DNA from: Symsagittifera roscoffensis | Taxonomy: Eukaryota; Xenacoelomorpha; Acoela; Convolutidae | Length of the DNA stretch: 64,000 nt | Reading direction: 5' to 3' | Assembly: GCF_963678635.1 (NCBI RefSeq) | Contig: NC_087064.1 | Span: 81,567,526-81,631,525 of the forward strand | Shown: positions 1 through 12,555 of the stretch, one piece after another | How positions within the stretch are numbered: the first letter of the stretch is position 1 | Layout of the letters: each line of letters starts with the position of its first letter | Made by a program: the position numbers and the translations under genes | Notes under the pieces: generated by a model | The model's database searches: none | Told to the model about the DNA's origin: nothing | What the model saw: the letters and a program-made list of their open reading frames with translations, nothing else

Positions 1-689
1 TTCTTTTGCTCTGATTTGGGCAGACACGCATCAGTTCGTGAGCTTCGACCTTGTCTTGGAGCCGGTCATTGAAAATCCAACACGTCTCTTAACTGAGGGG
101 AGAGACCAAGATCCTATTATTTTGGAAGGCAGTTCGAAATAACCTGATTGAAGACTGATGTACTACTTAGGTCTTTTTCATATCCTAGCGACTCTAGAAT
201 GGTGTCCAGACTGGATATACACTATGCAGAATTGATAATGTTTCCGGAATCGTTTTTCCATTGTTTTCAATGGAGAAAAAAATCGGTTGATTTTCCAGAT
301 GGGCGCCTATGATTGGTTTGATAAACCAAATTTCCTCTCCAGGGTTCTCTAAGCGTCTTTGTACAAAGAAATAATTTATGCAAAATCCGAAATCGCCTTT
401 TTGTTTTCGTCTGATACAATTGTTTTGAATTAAGTCACATCATCACTTATAGATTGCGAGTCAATCGCAAACTCGAGTTGACCAAAGCATTCAGACCACT
501 GCAAAAGATTACCGTCAAATGAAGACAGTCAGGCAGGAGACCTTACTGGCTTAGCGTCAAGATTTTGGCCCATTAAGTTGTTGTTGATAGGTACTTGGCT
601 TGTTATCTGTAGAAGCGGTTGAAGTGGCGCGTTCGTAATCGCGCAATTAAGACCTTACCAACGGATTTTTTTTCGTTAACGGAAGGTAT

Positions 690-1330
690 GATCTTGGGTT
701 AACAACATAAAATGTTTGTTCTCCGCTGGAGATCCGATAAACCATCATTGGTAGCATGATAAACTGAATGGAAAGAGGGTATGCGATTTTTGAGGGATTG
801 TTCTGAGTGAAGTTGAGGTTTTAAAATGGCTGGCCAAGAAAATTCGGTGAATGAAAGAGAAAAAAAGCTGTTGAGCGAGCGTCATAGGGCCCGTGAGGAG
901 AAAAATTTGATAGAAGCTACTCTGCTTCAGTAGCATGAGCTAGAACGTTTGTGCTTCAAGAAAACTCGCATTCGGCTGAACAATCTGCACTATGGTGAGA
1001 TCCCATCTAAACGGCGGCTGGATACGTGAGAAGAATGAAGACTCGGATGCAGGATCCAAATTGTCACTTTGAACCGGCAGCAGGGGATCAAACATTTCTT
1101 GAGCTGGCATCTGAAGGTTCACCCATCTCCTAGGTCTGTCTCCTTACGTTTGAATGACTTGAACTCTCAGCGCCAAATTTGATCTACTCCGACAAAAACT
1201 GCTAATTTTTGAGGCCTGCTCTCGCTATTCAACTTCGATATCAGGCTGGGCTATTTTCAGACTGCATTCTTCGACAACATCGGAGTGAAGCTAGATATTT
1301 GCTTTTAAAAGTAAAAATTATCTTTTTTCT
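690..1330 (-). pseudogene. decayed BEL/Pao gag fragment
   Basis: Read on the minus strand, two stretches match the gag of the younger BEL/Pao element at 19978-21861 in the same order. Around 1122-940 the blocks PAQEMFDP, PVQSDNLDPASE and IQPPF parallel its TQEIVQP, PVQSVNLEPASE and IEPPF. Around 935-745 the blocks QSSFYQ and LAQQLFF, then near 715 SSGEQTFYV, parallel its QSSFHH, IAQQTFF and SSGGTTFYV. Stops and frame changes separate the pieces, for example upstream of 1122, so no protein can be made. Pol would lie to the left of the window. The similarity to the young element is seen directly; that all pieces belong to one insertion with the leader and LTR at 2690-4420 is inferred from order and strand. 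Confidence 0.75.
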
Positions 1331-2689
1331 GGCAATCAAATTCCGCACGTTGGCTTACACGGCTGTTTCTCTTCCATATTCACACTAAATGCTTGAGGCG
1401 ACATTTGAACGTAATATTTTTTTCTGTGCGTGAACGTAGTTTAATTTTTAGGTTTTCTAAAAATGTTTGTAAGCAATTACTAGATATGTTTCGAGGTTGT
1501 ATGTTTCGAGTTTAGCTGATTTGTTTTTTGCACTTATATGTTCTGTATTTTTGATATGGATTTCAAAAAATTTTCGTTTAATTTTTATCAATTACTTCAT
1601 TCATTTTCTGCCTTAATCAAGGTCCATCAGGTTGAAAAAACTCACTTTTGCTGAATTTATGAGTTAAGTTTTAGTTCTAGTCAAATATAGGCCTTATACC
1701 GAACGAAAAGATCACTGCAACACTTCTACAGCTCTCGCTGCATACGGAGAAAAGATAAGAAACTACGGTACTATATTGATTGGTAAATTTGAAACTTCCT
1801 CGACCAAAATCCCTTCGAACAGCATACTTCTATCTCTTTTACATTTCCTAATTTCTGGTCTACGATTAATAATTTTGCTCGGAAGTTCAAATTAATTAGA
1901 GAAATAGTGTCAAATGTTTATTAGTTTTTGTTAGAGTTGCTGAAGGGTCAACCATTTTAAGCTCATTTTGTTAGCTTTTTTGAAATTAGGTGGTTGGTCT
2001 TATTGCAACGTAACTTTTCCTTTTATAAGGATATCTTTATTCGATCAATGTTTAGTGAAAAGTTGTAGATGAAATCGTGCCATTTTATTTTTTCTTCACT
2101 TATTACTTTGGGGAGTTATAAAAAAGATAGTTTTTGTCTTTTGTGGTTTGTTGGTTTCAAAATAAAACTTAAGTCTGAAAGTGCTGTAGAAGGAGTGATA
2201 AAGTAATTATGATTCATCGGTTACACAGTATATGCCGTTACGGCAGAACGGTAATTTTAACGGGCGGGGGGTATGCGGCGGAATCTGGTGCGAATGGAGC
2301 AAATTGCTTAGAGAAAACAGAGGTCGGCATTCGGTCAGTATACTTTCTCCACGCGATAAACTTATTCAATTGAGCGGGTGGAACGAAAAAAGCATCTTTG
2401 TCTTCACTCCTACATTCATTGAACCGAAAAAGTTTCTTGTCAATGAAAAATTTAGTGAAAGTTGGTATAAATCATTTTTTCTCGAATTTGTTCGAAAAGC
2501 TTTTCTGATTTTTGTTTCAAAAATTTATTTCGACTCTTTTCCATTTCATTTGCTGATTTTATAGTAGTTTTAACTAAGTCTGGCAGAATTCGTAAATTTG
2601 CGGTGTAAGATTTGAAAAAATAATTTTGTTCACAATTGTTTCTGGTTTGTTGGCCTTCTGGGATCAGTTGTTTTGTCTGAAATCACTTG

Positions 2690-3225
2690 TTTCGACTAGC
2701 TGAGCTGATTTGGCTAACTTTCGTTCTTTTTGCAACTTCGGCGTTTTGCGTCATCTGCTTATTAAACTGCTGGCTTTTTATGACGATTTCGAGCATTTTT
2801 GTTTTCGGTTGCATCGGCCAAATCATCCTTCGGCTAGTTTACCTAACGGCTCTGTCGTTTTCTGTGGCCAAATGGTCGGTTCAACTTAATTAGACTTTTG
2901 CAGCTAAATTTGGCTTTTTTGCAGCATTTGTATTTCCAGCTAAGTTTTGGTCTTGTGATCTTTCGGCCGATCCCTCTATCGGTTTAGATTGATTTCTTTA
3001 GTTTTTTCTTTGGCTCCGGGCCGGTAAATTGTGGAATTTTTGGGTGTCTGCTTCCAGTTGTCTAGTTGTAATTGAGGTCGCATAAAATTGTGCACAGGTC
3101 TATTTATGCTCTCTAGCATCCAAGATATGAATCTGGTCAGCAATCGGCTGTCTGCACTCGGCAGTCGGTTGTCTATTATGTCCCAGTGTTTGAGGTTGCA
3201 CAAAATTGTGCTTTTTCCGATTCGT
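2690..3225 (-). repeat. divergent BEL/Pao leader repeats (minus strand)
   Basis: The block holds reverse-complement versions of the leader motif of the 16.5-kb element (GCACAATTTTGTGCGACCTC). On the plus strand it reads GAGGTCGCATAAAATTGTGC near 3074 and GAGGTTGCACAAAATTGTGC near 3192. The order LTR start (4420), leader, then gag (1330 downward) on the minus strand fits one decayed element. The hydrophobic ORF at 2687-2893 lies in this non-coding leader and is not taken as a gene. Confidence 0.55.
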
Positions 3226-4339
3226 GGCATCAGAAATATTCTGTCCTTTTCACTCACATGAAACAGTTAACAGAATTGGACTAATTCTTGAAAACGTTTC
3301 CTGAATCTTTTTTTTTCTTTCCCGAATTTTTATAAAGGAAATCTTTGCTCCTCGCAATAGGCGTTGGTTATTACAATTGGCAAAGGGACTAAATAAGTCG
3401 TGACAAACATTTTCGGTTTTCTTACTTACTTGTAACGAGGTTCCACGGATAATAATCGATCATAATTGATTTTAGTGGTCAAGAATATTGCCATTAGAAT
3501 CGATTATAATTACAGATTGGGACCACACTGCCGAGTTTAATCCATAAGTATCCATGTTTTTGAAAGACCGTAAATCGGCTATAATTCATTCATAACATAG
3601 TGAAATGGTTTATAATGGATTACAATCTGAATAAAAATTTTCAAATTTTCCGAAAAGCTTGCAGCTTTGCGTACATTACTCACAGCCTACTCGGTTTCTA
3701 AACCCACTCGCATTCACTGAATTTTTACAAAATGATATTCAACACACATTTAGCACCCCTTCCAGTGGAGTACCCCTGTTTTTATTGCCGCATATCCTCA
3801 CATTTGTATCACCTTTTTATCCATTCCTCCCCCACGCCTGCAACCCCCCTTTGCAGTTTTCAAAATTTTTCAATATTGTTAACCGTTAAAAGAACAGACA
3901 AAAAAGGTGGTGTAGCAATCAATGAAGTTAGGGTAAAGGGTTTGGGGTCTAATTGGGGGTAAAAGGAGTAGGTGGCGAAATGTAGGGGGAGCGTGAGGGT
4001 AAACATGTGTCAAGGGGGTAATAGTTGGGGCAGGGGTAATAACTGGAAGAATTAAGAATGCTAAGCCTAAGTGTTGGTAAGTCGATATTATAACAAGCTT
4101 TACCAGCCAAATGTACTTCTCAAGGTAACAATTGCCAGTTTCAAAATTTAAAACTATGCCGAAAGGTTTAGAAAAATCCAGCGTTTTGCTTAAAACAAAT
4201 TCTAGTCCATCAAAACCCATTATCATCAATTTATAGCCTATGTCTTTTTTTAAGAAAAATCTCGACCAAAATGAATAGCGAACCGTTGAGCTAGTGATTG
4301 GAAATCGCGTCGGCTAACCATTGATCTGTAGTAAGTAGC

Positions 4340-4420
4340 CTTCAAAAATTTGCATATTCTTGTTTTTCACTGGCTTTAGTTAGTTCTATGCTTTCATGTT
4401 AATGCTATGTAGCATTAACA
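4340..4420 (-). mobile_element. LTR start of decayed minus-strand BEL/Pao copy
   Basis: The reverse complement from 4420 begins TGTTAATGCTACATAGCATT and goes on with TGAAAGCATAG and TAAAGCCAGT. This matches the first ~50 bases of the young LTR at 16527 (TGTTAATGCTACATAGCATT, TGAAAGTATAG, TAAAGCCAGT). The palindromic first 24 bases (4397-4420) are the signature. Similarity fades after about 50-80 bases, so the inner LTR edge, expected near 3970 by length, is not seen. Confidence 0.7.
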
Positions 4421-4546
4421 TTATGGGAGCTATATTTTAGAGGCCATTTCATTTTGATTACTGGCTCTCTTCCAATCCCCCTCCCCCTGATAATTTTCTG
4501 AAACTAATTTTTGAAAATCTGTACAAATTACTTTTTCAGGTTTTAA

Positions 4547-4745
4547 ACTGGGCTTTTCCCCCAGCCCCACTTAAGCATCAGCTTTATGGTGTAACGAATT
4601 GTATTACTAAGTTAATTAAGAATGAAGACCAATTATGTTTTTCATGGCCTGGTTAGTACGCATGTCAATTTTGTAACGATAAGACAATGAAACAGAACGA
4701 TCACTCATAACAAATTGCAGGTGGGGAGGAAAGGAAAAAAGAAAC
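4547..4745 (-). repeat. decayed MITE of family 1
   Basis: The left end GGGCTTTTCCCCCAGCCCCAC and the right end GGTGGGGAGGAAAGGAAAAA are degenerate copies of the family-1 terminal inverted repeats seen intact at 14510-14714. Interior text such as CATGTCAATTTTG (4660-4672) matches the reverse complement of the intact copies. No clear TSD remains. Further family-1 scraps lie near 3386-3440, 28562-28690 and 29026-29140. Confidence 0.5.
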
Positions 4746-4974
4746 ATAAACTTCATTAAAACTTGTCGGGGTGAACAGGTGAACAAAAAATTCTTCAATG
4801 CAAAATGCCGAGTGAACAGTTTTTGAACAGCTTATTTTTGTTACTTAACGAGAGGGTGAAAAACTAGAAAAGATCCTGGTTTCTACCTCATATGCTAAAT
4901 AAAAACTTGCACGATGTTTTTGCTATTTGTTCAGACTGTCAGATTCTAGCAAAGTTCAGCCTGCGGACTATACA

Positions 4975-5068
4975 TTTATGCCGTGAAAAGCAGATTTCGG
5001 CTTTTAACTCAACTTTGTAAAACCCCCTTTTACATCATAATATTAATGCGTGTGAGGTGGGGAAAAAG
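4975..5068 (+). repeat. right half of a family-1 MITE, interrupted
   Basis: TTTGTAAAACCC, TACATCATAA and GTGAGGTGGGGAAAAAG match the 3' half and terminal repeat of family 1. The terminal repeat breaks at 5068 where a family-2 MITE starts. The missing tip (AAAAAGAGTC, 12770-12779) is found on the far side of the nested insertions. Confidence 0.5.
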
Positions 5069-5082
5069 GGCTTTTTTCCAGT
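5069..5082 (+). mobile_element. left tip of family-2 MITE (host of the BEL insertion)
   Basis: GGCTTTTTTCCAGT is the family-2 end (compare GGCTCTTTTCCAGT at 14783). It is cut by the BEL/Pao insertion after the CCAGT target site. The rest of the MITE is 12556-12761. The 8-bp flanks are GGAAAAAG (5061-5068) and GGAAAATG (12762-12769), one mismatch. Confidence 0.7.
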
Positions 5083-5396
5083 TGTTCATGATTGAACAAT
5101 CTGATGAATAAATCTTCCCGCAAAGTAAATATCGTGATGATGATTATTTGCGCATATAAAGTAACCATTTTTGATAGAGAAAAGAACCCAAAAGAGTTCC
5201 AACAAAATAACTAACTAAAGGTTCAAAAAAAGGCTAGTCATAAGCCATAACCAAGGTAGCCCCCATCCCCCAGAGCGAGGTAATAAATTACACCCAAGCC
5301 CCCAGAAAGAGTTACGGAAGTAACGTACCCTCCACCTACCTAGAAGACAAGGAACACCAACCTTCAGTACGGTACCCTCACCCAAAGCCCTTGTCA
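5083..5396 (+). mobile_element. 5' LTR of old BEL/Pao element
   Basis: The LTR starts TGTTCATGATTGAACA and ends CCTTGTCA, and it aligns end to end with 12200-12550. Shared blocks are AATCTGATGAATAAATCTTC, GTAAATATCGTGATGATGAT, TAGCCCCCATCCCCC and the CTACCTAGAAG stretch. Both LTRs are diverged by many substitutions and indels (314 against 351 bp), which marks an old insertion. Exact 5-bp repeats CCAGT flank the element at 5078-5082 and 12551-12555. TTTGGCGCTC directly after the LTR is the likely primer-binding site. Confidence 0.88.
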
Positions 5397-7322
5397 TTTG
5401 GCGCTCTTCACATCAGACACTAGTCACTAACCACAACAGCTGCATCTTAATTGAAAAAAAAACGTTCATTCCTACAAAATCGATTTTGCTTCCTACAGAA
5501 CATAGAACTGTTGAAACTCATTCACCAAACCGTTCAGTTTTAAGCTCACTGCTTAATTTTAGTTCAGCGCAGTCATTTTGCATAATTCTTGTGCAATTTC
5601 AAAAAAAAAATCACCCTCTGCGTCAATTAAGGGTGTATTTGAGTGCAACTAGTTGTGACAACTCATTGTGCAGTTTTGTAAGCTTCTCAGGTCCCATGCT
5701 GCAGCATTTTGTGCATTTTTTTGTGTAGATTTCGTGCAAAACCGTTTAGGCATAACTAATTTGTTTTGTTCAATCCCCTCTGAAAGTTTAGTGCCCATTT
5801 TTTTTGATTTTTGTGCGCGCTTCTCTGTTTTTTACCGCTTTTGTGCAACTTCACAAGCGCTCAATTTCCCCTTTTATCAATTGTGGTATTATTTTGGAAA
5901 TTTGTGCACACCCTATTGTTTTCAACTTTAGTGAGCCTTCACAGAAGTTCCGAACACCCTTTTATAGTAGTCTTTTCTCGGTTGCTGCCAATAATTCGGC
6001 ATTCGTCACCTTTTTACGCTTTTCTCGCAAAATAGATCTTCAGTAATTGTTTGATGTGAATAATTTAAAGACTCTGAGTACAAAACCTAGTTTAAACTCT
6101 CCTTTATGCAAAACTGCGTATCAATCAACTTCCGTGCCTACATTTTGCTGCTACATGTTTTATGCCTCTATTCTTATGCTCAATCGTTTGCACGTAGTCT
6201 TTAACACACTCTCGGCCTCTAAGTTATAAAACTAATATCTTGGTTCATTTAAAGGTACCAAAAAAGAGCTCCCACGATTAAAAAAAATTTTTTTACACAC
6301 ATATAAGAGTTCAACTCAATCGGGTCCGGTGAAAACAAACCTAAAAAGAACTTTTCTTCCCACTTCTTTTTAATTCTCGGAGCTATCTCTCTACAGCACG
6401 CTCTCCAGATCCTACCACAGAGACAACAACTTGAATTGAAAAAGCATTACCGGACTTTACTCAAACGACAAGATCAACGCAAAAACAAAACAATCCATTT
6501 TCTTCTCAGTCACGCTCTGAACAAAACAGAGGGAGATATAATCTAGCACAACGTCATCAATAACTCCCTAACAAAACATCGCTGAAAAAATTTCACTACA
6601 AAGTCAGGAACAGAAGCTGTAGAAACACTAAAATTATTTTCAAAACAAACCAAAGGAGTAGTGTACTGTAACAGAGATGGATCACCCGATATTTTTCGCT
6701 TTTGAAGCCAGCCAAAAAACCTTACATTATAGAAGTTGTGCATTAAAGATCTGCTACCAAAAATTAAAGAAAAACGCCTTGATCTTGTCCAACAGTATCG
6801 TGCTCTTCAACAATTTTCAGATTCGGAACTCAGAACACTCAGAGCAATCTTGAGTAACCTTGATGATCTCAGCAAACCTGGTTTGAAGAAAAACACGAAA
6901 AGATTCTGAAAGAAACGATGGATCAAAAAGAAAAAAGCGGAACAACTTTAAAATTTTATGTGCACTTATGATTTTGCGAAAGGGTCAGATTTGAGTTCTT
7001 AGTGACCTGGGTGAAATACTAGGGCGCCTAAGAGTCTAACCTGTTTTTAGCATTATTAAACTGTCCATACATTTTTCTTACCCATTGCGGTTACATCACC
7101 ATTTGTAGCCTTCCTAGACCTTCCATCACCCTTCAGCAACCCCCCCCCCCCCCCCCCCCCCCCGCTTCATCAACAACCCCCATCCACTTTTCTGACCAAC
7201 TGAACATCGCATTAGGTCATTTTTAATTGAAAAAAAACTCAGAAGATAATTAAACAACGTGGGTGGTAAAAATCAGCCAATTAGTACGACAACCAAGCTC
7301 TTCCAGCTCAGAATAAAAACTT
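5397..7322 (+). other. leader of old BEL/Pao element
   Basis: A long non-coding leader lies between the LTR and the first gag-like text. It contains many degenerate TTTTGTGCA motifs (5575-5850), reminiscent of the GCACAATTTTGTGC repeats in the leader of the younger element. A tract of about 24 cytosines lies near 7140-7163. The short ORFs here show no family features. Confidence 0.55.
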
Positions 7323-8456
7323 GTTCAAAGGTAGAGACGACATGAATGAGCAAATAAACGATAATTCCAAACATGAACTTGTAGCGCAAAGTTAGAAAGA
7401 GCTCAGCAAAATTTTCAATCAAGTGGAAGATTTCATCCTAATTTTGACGCAGTTGGATAGCTCGCTTGTTAGTGGACTACTTGAAGAAGCAGAACACCTT
7501 TTGGAATTGAAATTAGTTATCATGAAAAGCGTTAAACGGCATGTGATTTCTCATCGATATGAAAAATTTAGACCAATTAGTCGAAACTCAACCACTAGCC
7601 ATGGACCAGTAGTTTCAATATTTGCACCCAAAACCCTTTCAAACACCCAGCCATCATCCAGTCAACCTTTAGACTCATTACACATCAAACAAATCAGGAA
7701 CTCAGATTCCTCAACGCACGATAACTTGGCGTGTTAGGCAAAAAAGAACCTGGCGGATAATACAGCAAACTCACCGATCCTGGTATCGAAACCTGAAAAT
7801 CATCAAGCATTTGAACCAATCTCAATACGCTCGAATGCAAAAAGTTCTCATTTTATTTCCAGTCGAGTTGTTACAAAACTTCAGGTAACATTTTTACCAG
7901 GCCACTCACAAGAACAAACGTCCGGCGTCCATTACAGTCCTCATGGGCGGTCCGATGTTTTTCAAGGAAAGAGTGAAAATTCTCTCAAGCATGTGTTCAT
8001 CGATTTCAGAATATGATGACCCCATTATCCAATGTGCACACTAATGGAAAACGTGTTGCCTGCTTTGTCGACAGCCATTAGCTCGGCAAGCGTTCAACCA
8101 AAAAGTTTCTTCCAGCATCCTTCCAGCTCATCAACTTAAATGAAATCAGTTTCGCTCATCTACGCAACCCTCAAATTAGATCACTACCACAACCAATTTT
8201 TAGCATGGACTCAACCTTGACGTTGCAGAGTAGTTATACACAACAACAAGAGACTAGCAATCTATTTATTTTCGATAACAATGCTGCACCTTTTAGCGCC
8301 CAGCAGTATTTTGGTTTACCAAACAATATTAGTGCAAACGAAATGCCTTCAAGCAGTGTCTTTGGGAACTTTAATTACAATACCCAACCTATAGCAAACT
8401 TACCAAGAAATCAAAACTCGTACCGTCGTACCGACATCATCAGTCGGTTAAACTGA
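7323..8456 (+). pseudogene. decayed BEL/Pao gag
   Basis: Text in three frames resembles a BEL/Pao Gag. There is an acidic helical N-terminus (QVEDFILILTQLDSSL, GLLEEAEHLLELK), a Ser/Gln-rich middle, and a Gln/Asn-rich stretch at 8205-8456 (SSYTQQQETSN, FNYNTQPIANL) like the middle of the gag at 19978. Stops interrupt it, for example TAG at 7393-7395 and TAG near 7735. The DUF1759-type capsid block is not recognisable. Assignment rests on position between LTR, leader and pol in a TSD-bounded element, so the element context is firm and the residue-level match is weak. Confidence 0.6.
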
Positions 8457-8499
8457 CGAGTATTCGTTTTCAGAAGTTTGAAATTTCCTCAAAATTAAG

Positions 8500-11400
8500 A
8501 AATCAAAAACGTTTGAGGCGAATACAACCGTTTGGTTCCAGCTGTTCCTACTCAGGTTATGCGTTATTAGACAACTTCATCACCATATTATATGCACTAC
8601 GCTTAGCAGTGAAAGTCAAGGCGCCAAAAAAATCGACCCTCTTCATAGCAACAGAATCGATGAATGCAAATCTAGTCCGTTTGGAAGTAGGGAGTTACAA
8701 CAGCAGCAGACTTTTGTTCCGTTTGAACTGCCTCTACTCCACTGAAAACCGGCATTCCAATGATGCTCCGGTTGCAGATATCAATCAAGTCTGTGCAATC
8801 TCCTCACTTACAGCATGTTGATTTCCCACAATTAACAAGCATCAGAATTCGAGTTTTTCTAGGCATTGACTCAATGCAGTACATCAATGAGAGTGAATTA
8901 TTGCAAGAGCCCAAAGTACACCTTTTGCTATACGAAACCTCCTAGGTTGGACTATAATCTGGCCAATTAAGAATAAGTGACTGAATGATATCAAGGAAAC
9001 TAGTTCTTTTTTTCGCATAGCTACAAAGCATTCGACAGAGAAATAACCTTAGCAACCTTGAATGACAAATGACCACTTGCAGGCTTTGCTACAAGTTTTT
9101 GGTTTTTACAGTCCGCAGGAACCAAAAACGAGCGCCCTAAACTGTCTTCTCTTAGTGATGAACAGACTTACAAAACTACCCATGAAACCATACGACAAAC
9201 AGGTGCTGTTACGAAATTAGTCTGTTGTGGAAGGACAAGGTCAAATTACCCAACAATTACATTTCGGCTAAAGCACACTTAAGCTTTCAACAACTATTAG
9301 AAAAAGACCCACTTCTCTCAGTTATCTAACATAGAAACAGAGATCGAGAAAAGTTACATAAAAAGCATCGTTTTCAGCGACACACCGCCAGAACGATTAT
9401 GGTACATGTCCCGACATCCCGTCTCAAGCGCAAACAAACCGGGAAAAGACCGACGAGTCTCTAATGGAGCTTCAATGTTCAAGGGTAACTCACTCAACAA
9501 CAAGCTGCTAACGGGACCTGATCTTATCAATAACTTGGTTGCTTTTCTTCTACGGTTTCGCGAACGCCCTACTGCTGTAACAGCATACGTGAAAGCCATG
9601 TGTATGCAAAAATGATCAATCCGTCCTTCATTTTCTGTGTCCAACAACGACCGCCATAAAGAAATGTCAAAATACACAGATGATTTTTGGAGCAAAGTGC
9701 TCGCCGTCAAAAGCCATTTCCTTTTTCTAGCAAACAGCAAATTGTTTTTCACCGATTGAGATAGTTAAGCAGCTAGCTTAACAGTTTCAGCATGAACGAC
9801 TTTGTGCACTCCTTTAGAAATGAAAAGCTTGAAGTCATGTCCTCACAGAGCCTCAAATCTAAAACTAAAAAAAGTGGATTTAAACTGACGAAATTTGTTT
9901 CTAATCAGGCAACTATTGTAGCCAATCGGAGCGATCAGTGTGAAAAGAAGAATCACTTAATTTTGTCCTTGGTGTTATGTGGAATAAAAGCAAGGACGTA
10001 TTCAAGTATCAAAAACTGTCAAAATTAGATACTGCAGGAAAACACAACTAGACGGAAAGTTTGTCGTTGATCGCTTGCTTATTTGACCCTCGTTGTATCA
10101 TCGCCCCAATAAAGAAACCTTGAAGTTTATCTCCAAGATGTTTGGAAAAAAGCCTTACTTGGGATGACTTGCTTCCGGAAAGCAAACGCAAATATATTCA
10201 AATTTGGATTGACAGGTATCTAGCTTCTCCTTCCATCGAAACACCAAGATATTTCAGTTTGAAATCTCCTTCTAGCACACGTTATCAGTTACACGTATTC
10301 ACCAACGCCTCACAACTTGCTTTTGGCGCAGCGATTTACATTCGTGTTTGTGAAAATAATGAAACCTCGTGATCCTTCTTCCTAAGTCGGACCAAGGTTG
10401 CACCGATAATACAGATAAGTATACCCAAACTTGACTTCAAGCAGGTGCACTTGGAGCTCGCTTGGCTCACGTATTTGTATGCCAACACTCCAAAAAACCA
10501 AAGACAAACACTTTTGGTCTGCTTGATTAAAAATTTCTGACGTCCTCCGATTGATTAAAACTTCTGAAAAGTTGAAAAGCTATGTGGCTCACCGCGTGCT
10601 AGAAATTCCAGAGAAAACTTTAGCTGAAAACTGGAAATTTATAAGAGGAAAACTCATCCCTGCCGACCAAATAACTTTGGCCTTCAACCTTCAGATATAA
10701 ACACCACGTGGTTACAACCACCAGACTTTCTTCGATACGATGAAGAACTCGGGACTGCATATGCTCAAACGAATCGACAAACTCAATGGACAAGGCAACA
10801 ACCAGTCACCGATGTTTAAAATCAGTTATCGATGTGGCAAGTTTTTTTTTATAGATGTCGAAGAACTTGATAAAGCACATGACTACTTGTTCAAAGTTTT
10901 ATAAGAAACTTCTTTGGAGATGATATTGCAAAAACAGCAAGCAACTGACCCCTATCCACGAAAAACAGTTTATTGCGACTATCTTCATTTGTTCACAACA
11001 ACTTACTTCGTGTTAGTGGAAGAACTGAACGAAGTTCAATTCCCTTCAGCGCAAAGCACCCAATCATTCTCAGTGCCAAAGAATTCATAACACAATTGTT
11101 TTCAAGCCAGTGCTGTGAAAATTGCATGCACTTCGGAACAGAAAACATCAGAAACTTTGTTGAATAGACGTTCTAAATTTTTGGCCTTCGAGACGCTCTA
11201 CGGAGCATTCTATTCAGATGCTTCGTCTGTCGACGATTTGAAAGTGGAGGCTTCCAAACTCCAGTGGCAGACTTGTCAGCCATCAGGTTCCCACAAAGCG
11301 AGGTAACTGTCCCCTTTTCTAATATTGGCCATGATTACCTTGGACCATTAACTGTCGAGCAGAAAAGGTTTAACTGCCTCGTAACAAGGGCAATTCACCT

Positions 11401-12110
11401 AAAAATTACCGAGGAATTGACTATAACAACCTGCATTTTGGCTATACGAAGGTTGATTTACCGTCGTGGACTACCAAGAATTTTTTTTAGTGACAACAGT
11501 TTCAATTTTCTTGGCGCCAGACAACAACTAAGAAAGAAACCGTAAAATTTTGACGAAGAGTTTCTGAAACACAACGTGTTGAATCAATCAGTTGAATGGC
11601 GCCTCAGCCCTCCTTTCGCTCCTTGTTTTGGCGGGGCATGAGAGAAACTCCTTTAAATTGTCAAACGAGCTCTTCTCATGATCCTTGGTTCAACCAAACT
11701 GACGTGGGACTTCTTCACTATTGTCGTTTCTCGAAACAGAAGACTTCACAAATTCAAGGCCATGAACCCATGTGATAATAACCCATACGAAGTGATAATA
11801 AAGACGAAGATCCATTAACCCCAACCACTTTAGACTGGGGAGGCGTTTCGTGTCTTTGCCAGCCTGCATCTTCAACAAAAATGCTACACTCAAGTTTTCA
11901 GCTTGTACGCTAGTAAAACTGATATTACAATACATCTGGAGCAGGCTTGTTACTGAATATCTGCGAAATCTAAAGATCAGATCAAAATTGACGGAAATTG
12001 ACGATATTGTCTTGCTACTTGTAGAATGGACCTCACGTGGAGCATGGCCGCTTGGCGTCCGCGTGACAACTATTCAGCGGCCCCGATCTTACAGCAAGGT
12101 CATGTGAAGT
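8500..12110 (+). pseudogene. decayed BEL/Pao pol (PR-RT-RH-IN)
   Basis: A collinear but broken pol. Around 8760-8940, SPHLQ and the FLGIDSMQYI block match the protease C-terminal region of the young element. At 9406-9615, NKPGKDRRVSNGAS, SLNNKLLTGPDL and LLRFRE match the RT start. Near 9880, GFKLTKFVSNQ follows the RT active-site region, but the YMDD box itself is not recognisable. At 10142-10372, PRYFSL and LHVFTNAS match the RNase H start. At 10973-11100 there is integrase zinc-domain text (LLRVSGRTER, HPIILSAKEF). At 11290-11545 the integrase core has HDYLGPL and SDNSFNFLGA, but SFNF replaces the usual GTNF. Near 12000-12060 the C-terminal WTSRGAWPLGV block follows. Stops and frameshifts occur throughout, for example the TGA at 11635 inside the GG.WE region. 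Confidence 0.88.
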
Positions 12111-12199
12111 AAAGACCGTTTAGGGAGCTTAACTCGCCCCGCTCTTAGGCTAGCACATGTTTTCATCAAACTCATTTCTGGTTAAGGTGGCTGCGAGAG

Positions 12200-12550
12200 T
12201 GTTCATGATTAAACAATCTGATGAATAAATCTTCCCGAAATTTAAAGTAAATATCGTGATGATGATTGTTGCCGCTTTAAAATCAAACCATTTTTGATAG
12301 TATGTTGATAGATACCATTTTTGATAGAATCAACAAGAGTGTGAAAAGAAGTTGCCTGGAATACAATATTACAAAACAAAAGGTTCAAACAAAGGGTAGT
12401 CAAAGTAGCCCCCATCCCCCCAGAGCGAGTTAAGGAGTTACACCCCACCCCTCAAAGTTAGGTATGGAGGTAGCCTACCCCCGCCTACCTAGAAGGAACA
12501 CAACCCCCCAGTGCGGTATCCTACTAACCCCTCACCCGAAGGCCTTGTCA
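12200..12550 (+). mobile_element. 3' LTR of old BEL/Pao element
   Basis: Starts TGTTCATGATTAAACA directly after a purine-rich stretch (GGTGGCTGCGAGAG) that can serve as polypurine tract, and ends GGCCTTGTCA. The next five bases, CCAGT, repeat the five bases before the 5' LTR. A local duplication of ACCATTTTTGATAG (12290-12330) accounts for part of the length difference to the 5' LTR. Confidence 0.88.
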
Positions 12551-12555
12551 CCAGT

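Noticed and set aside
800-905. Plus-strand frame with MAGQENSVNEREKKLLSE, coiled-coil-like
   Set aside because: The minus strand at the same place aligns with BEL gag in the right order, so the plus reading is a shadow.
2687-2893. Hydrophobic 68-aa ORF
   Set aside because: Lies in the decayed BEL leader; hydrophobicity comes from T-rich sequence, with no gene context.
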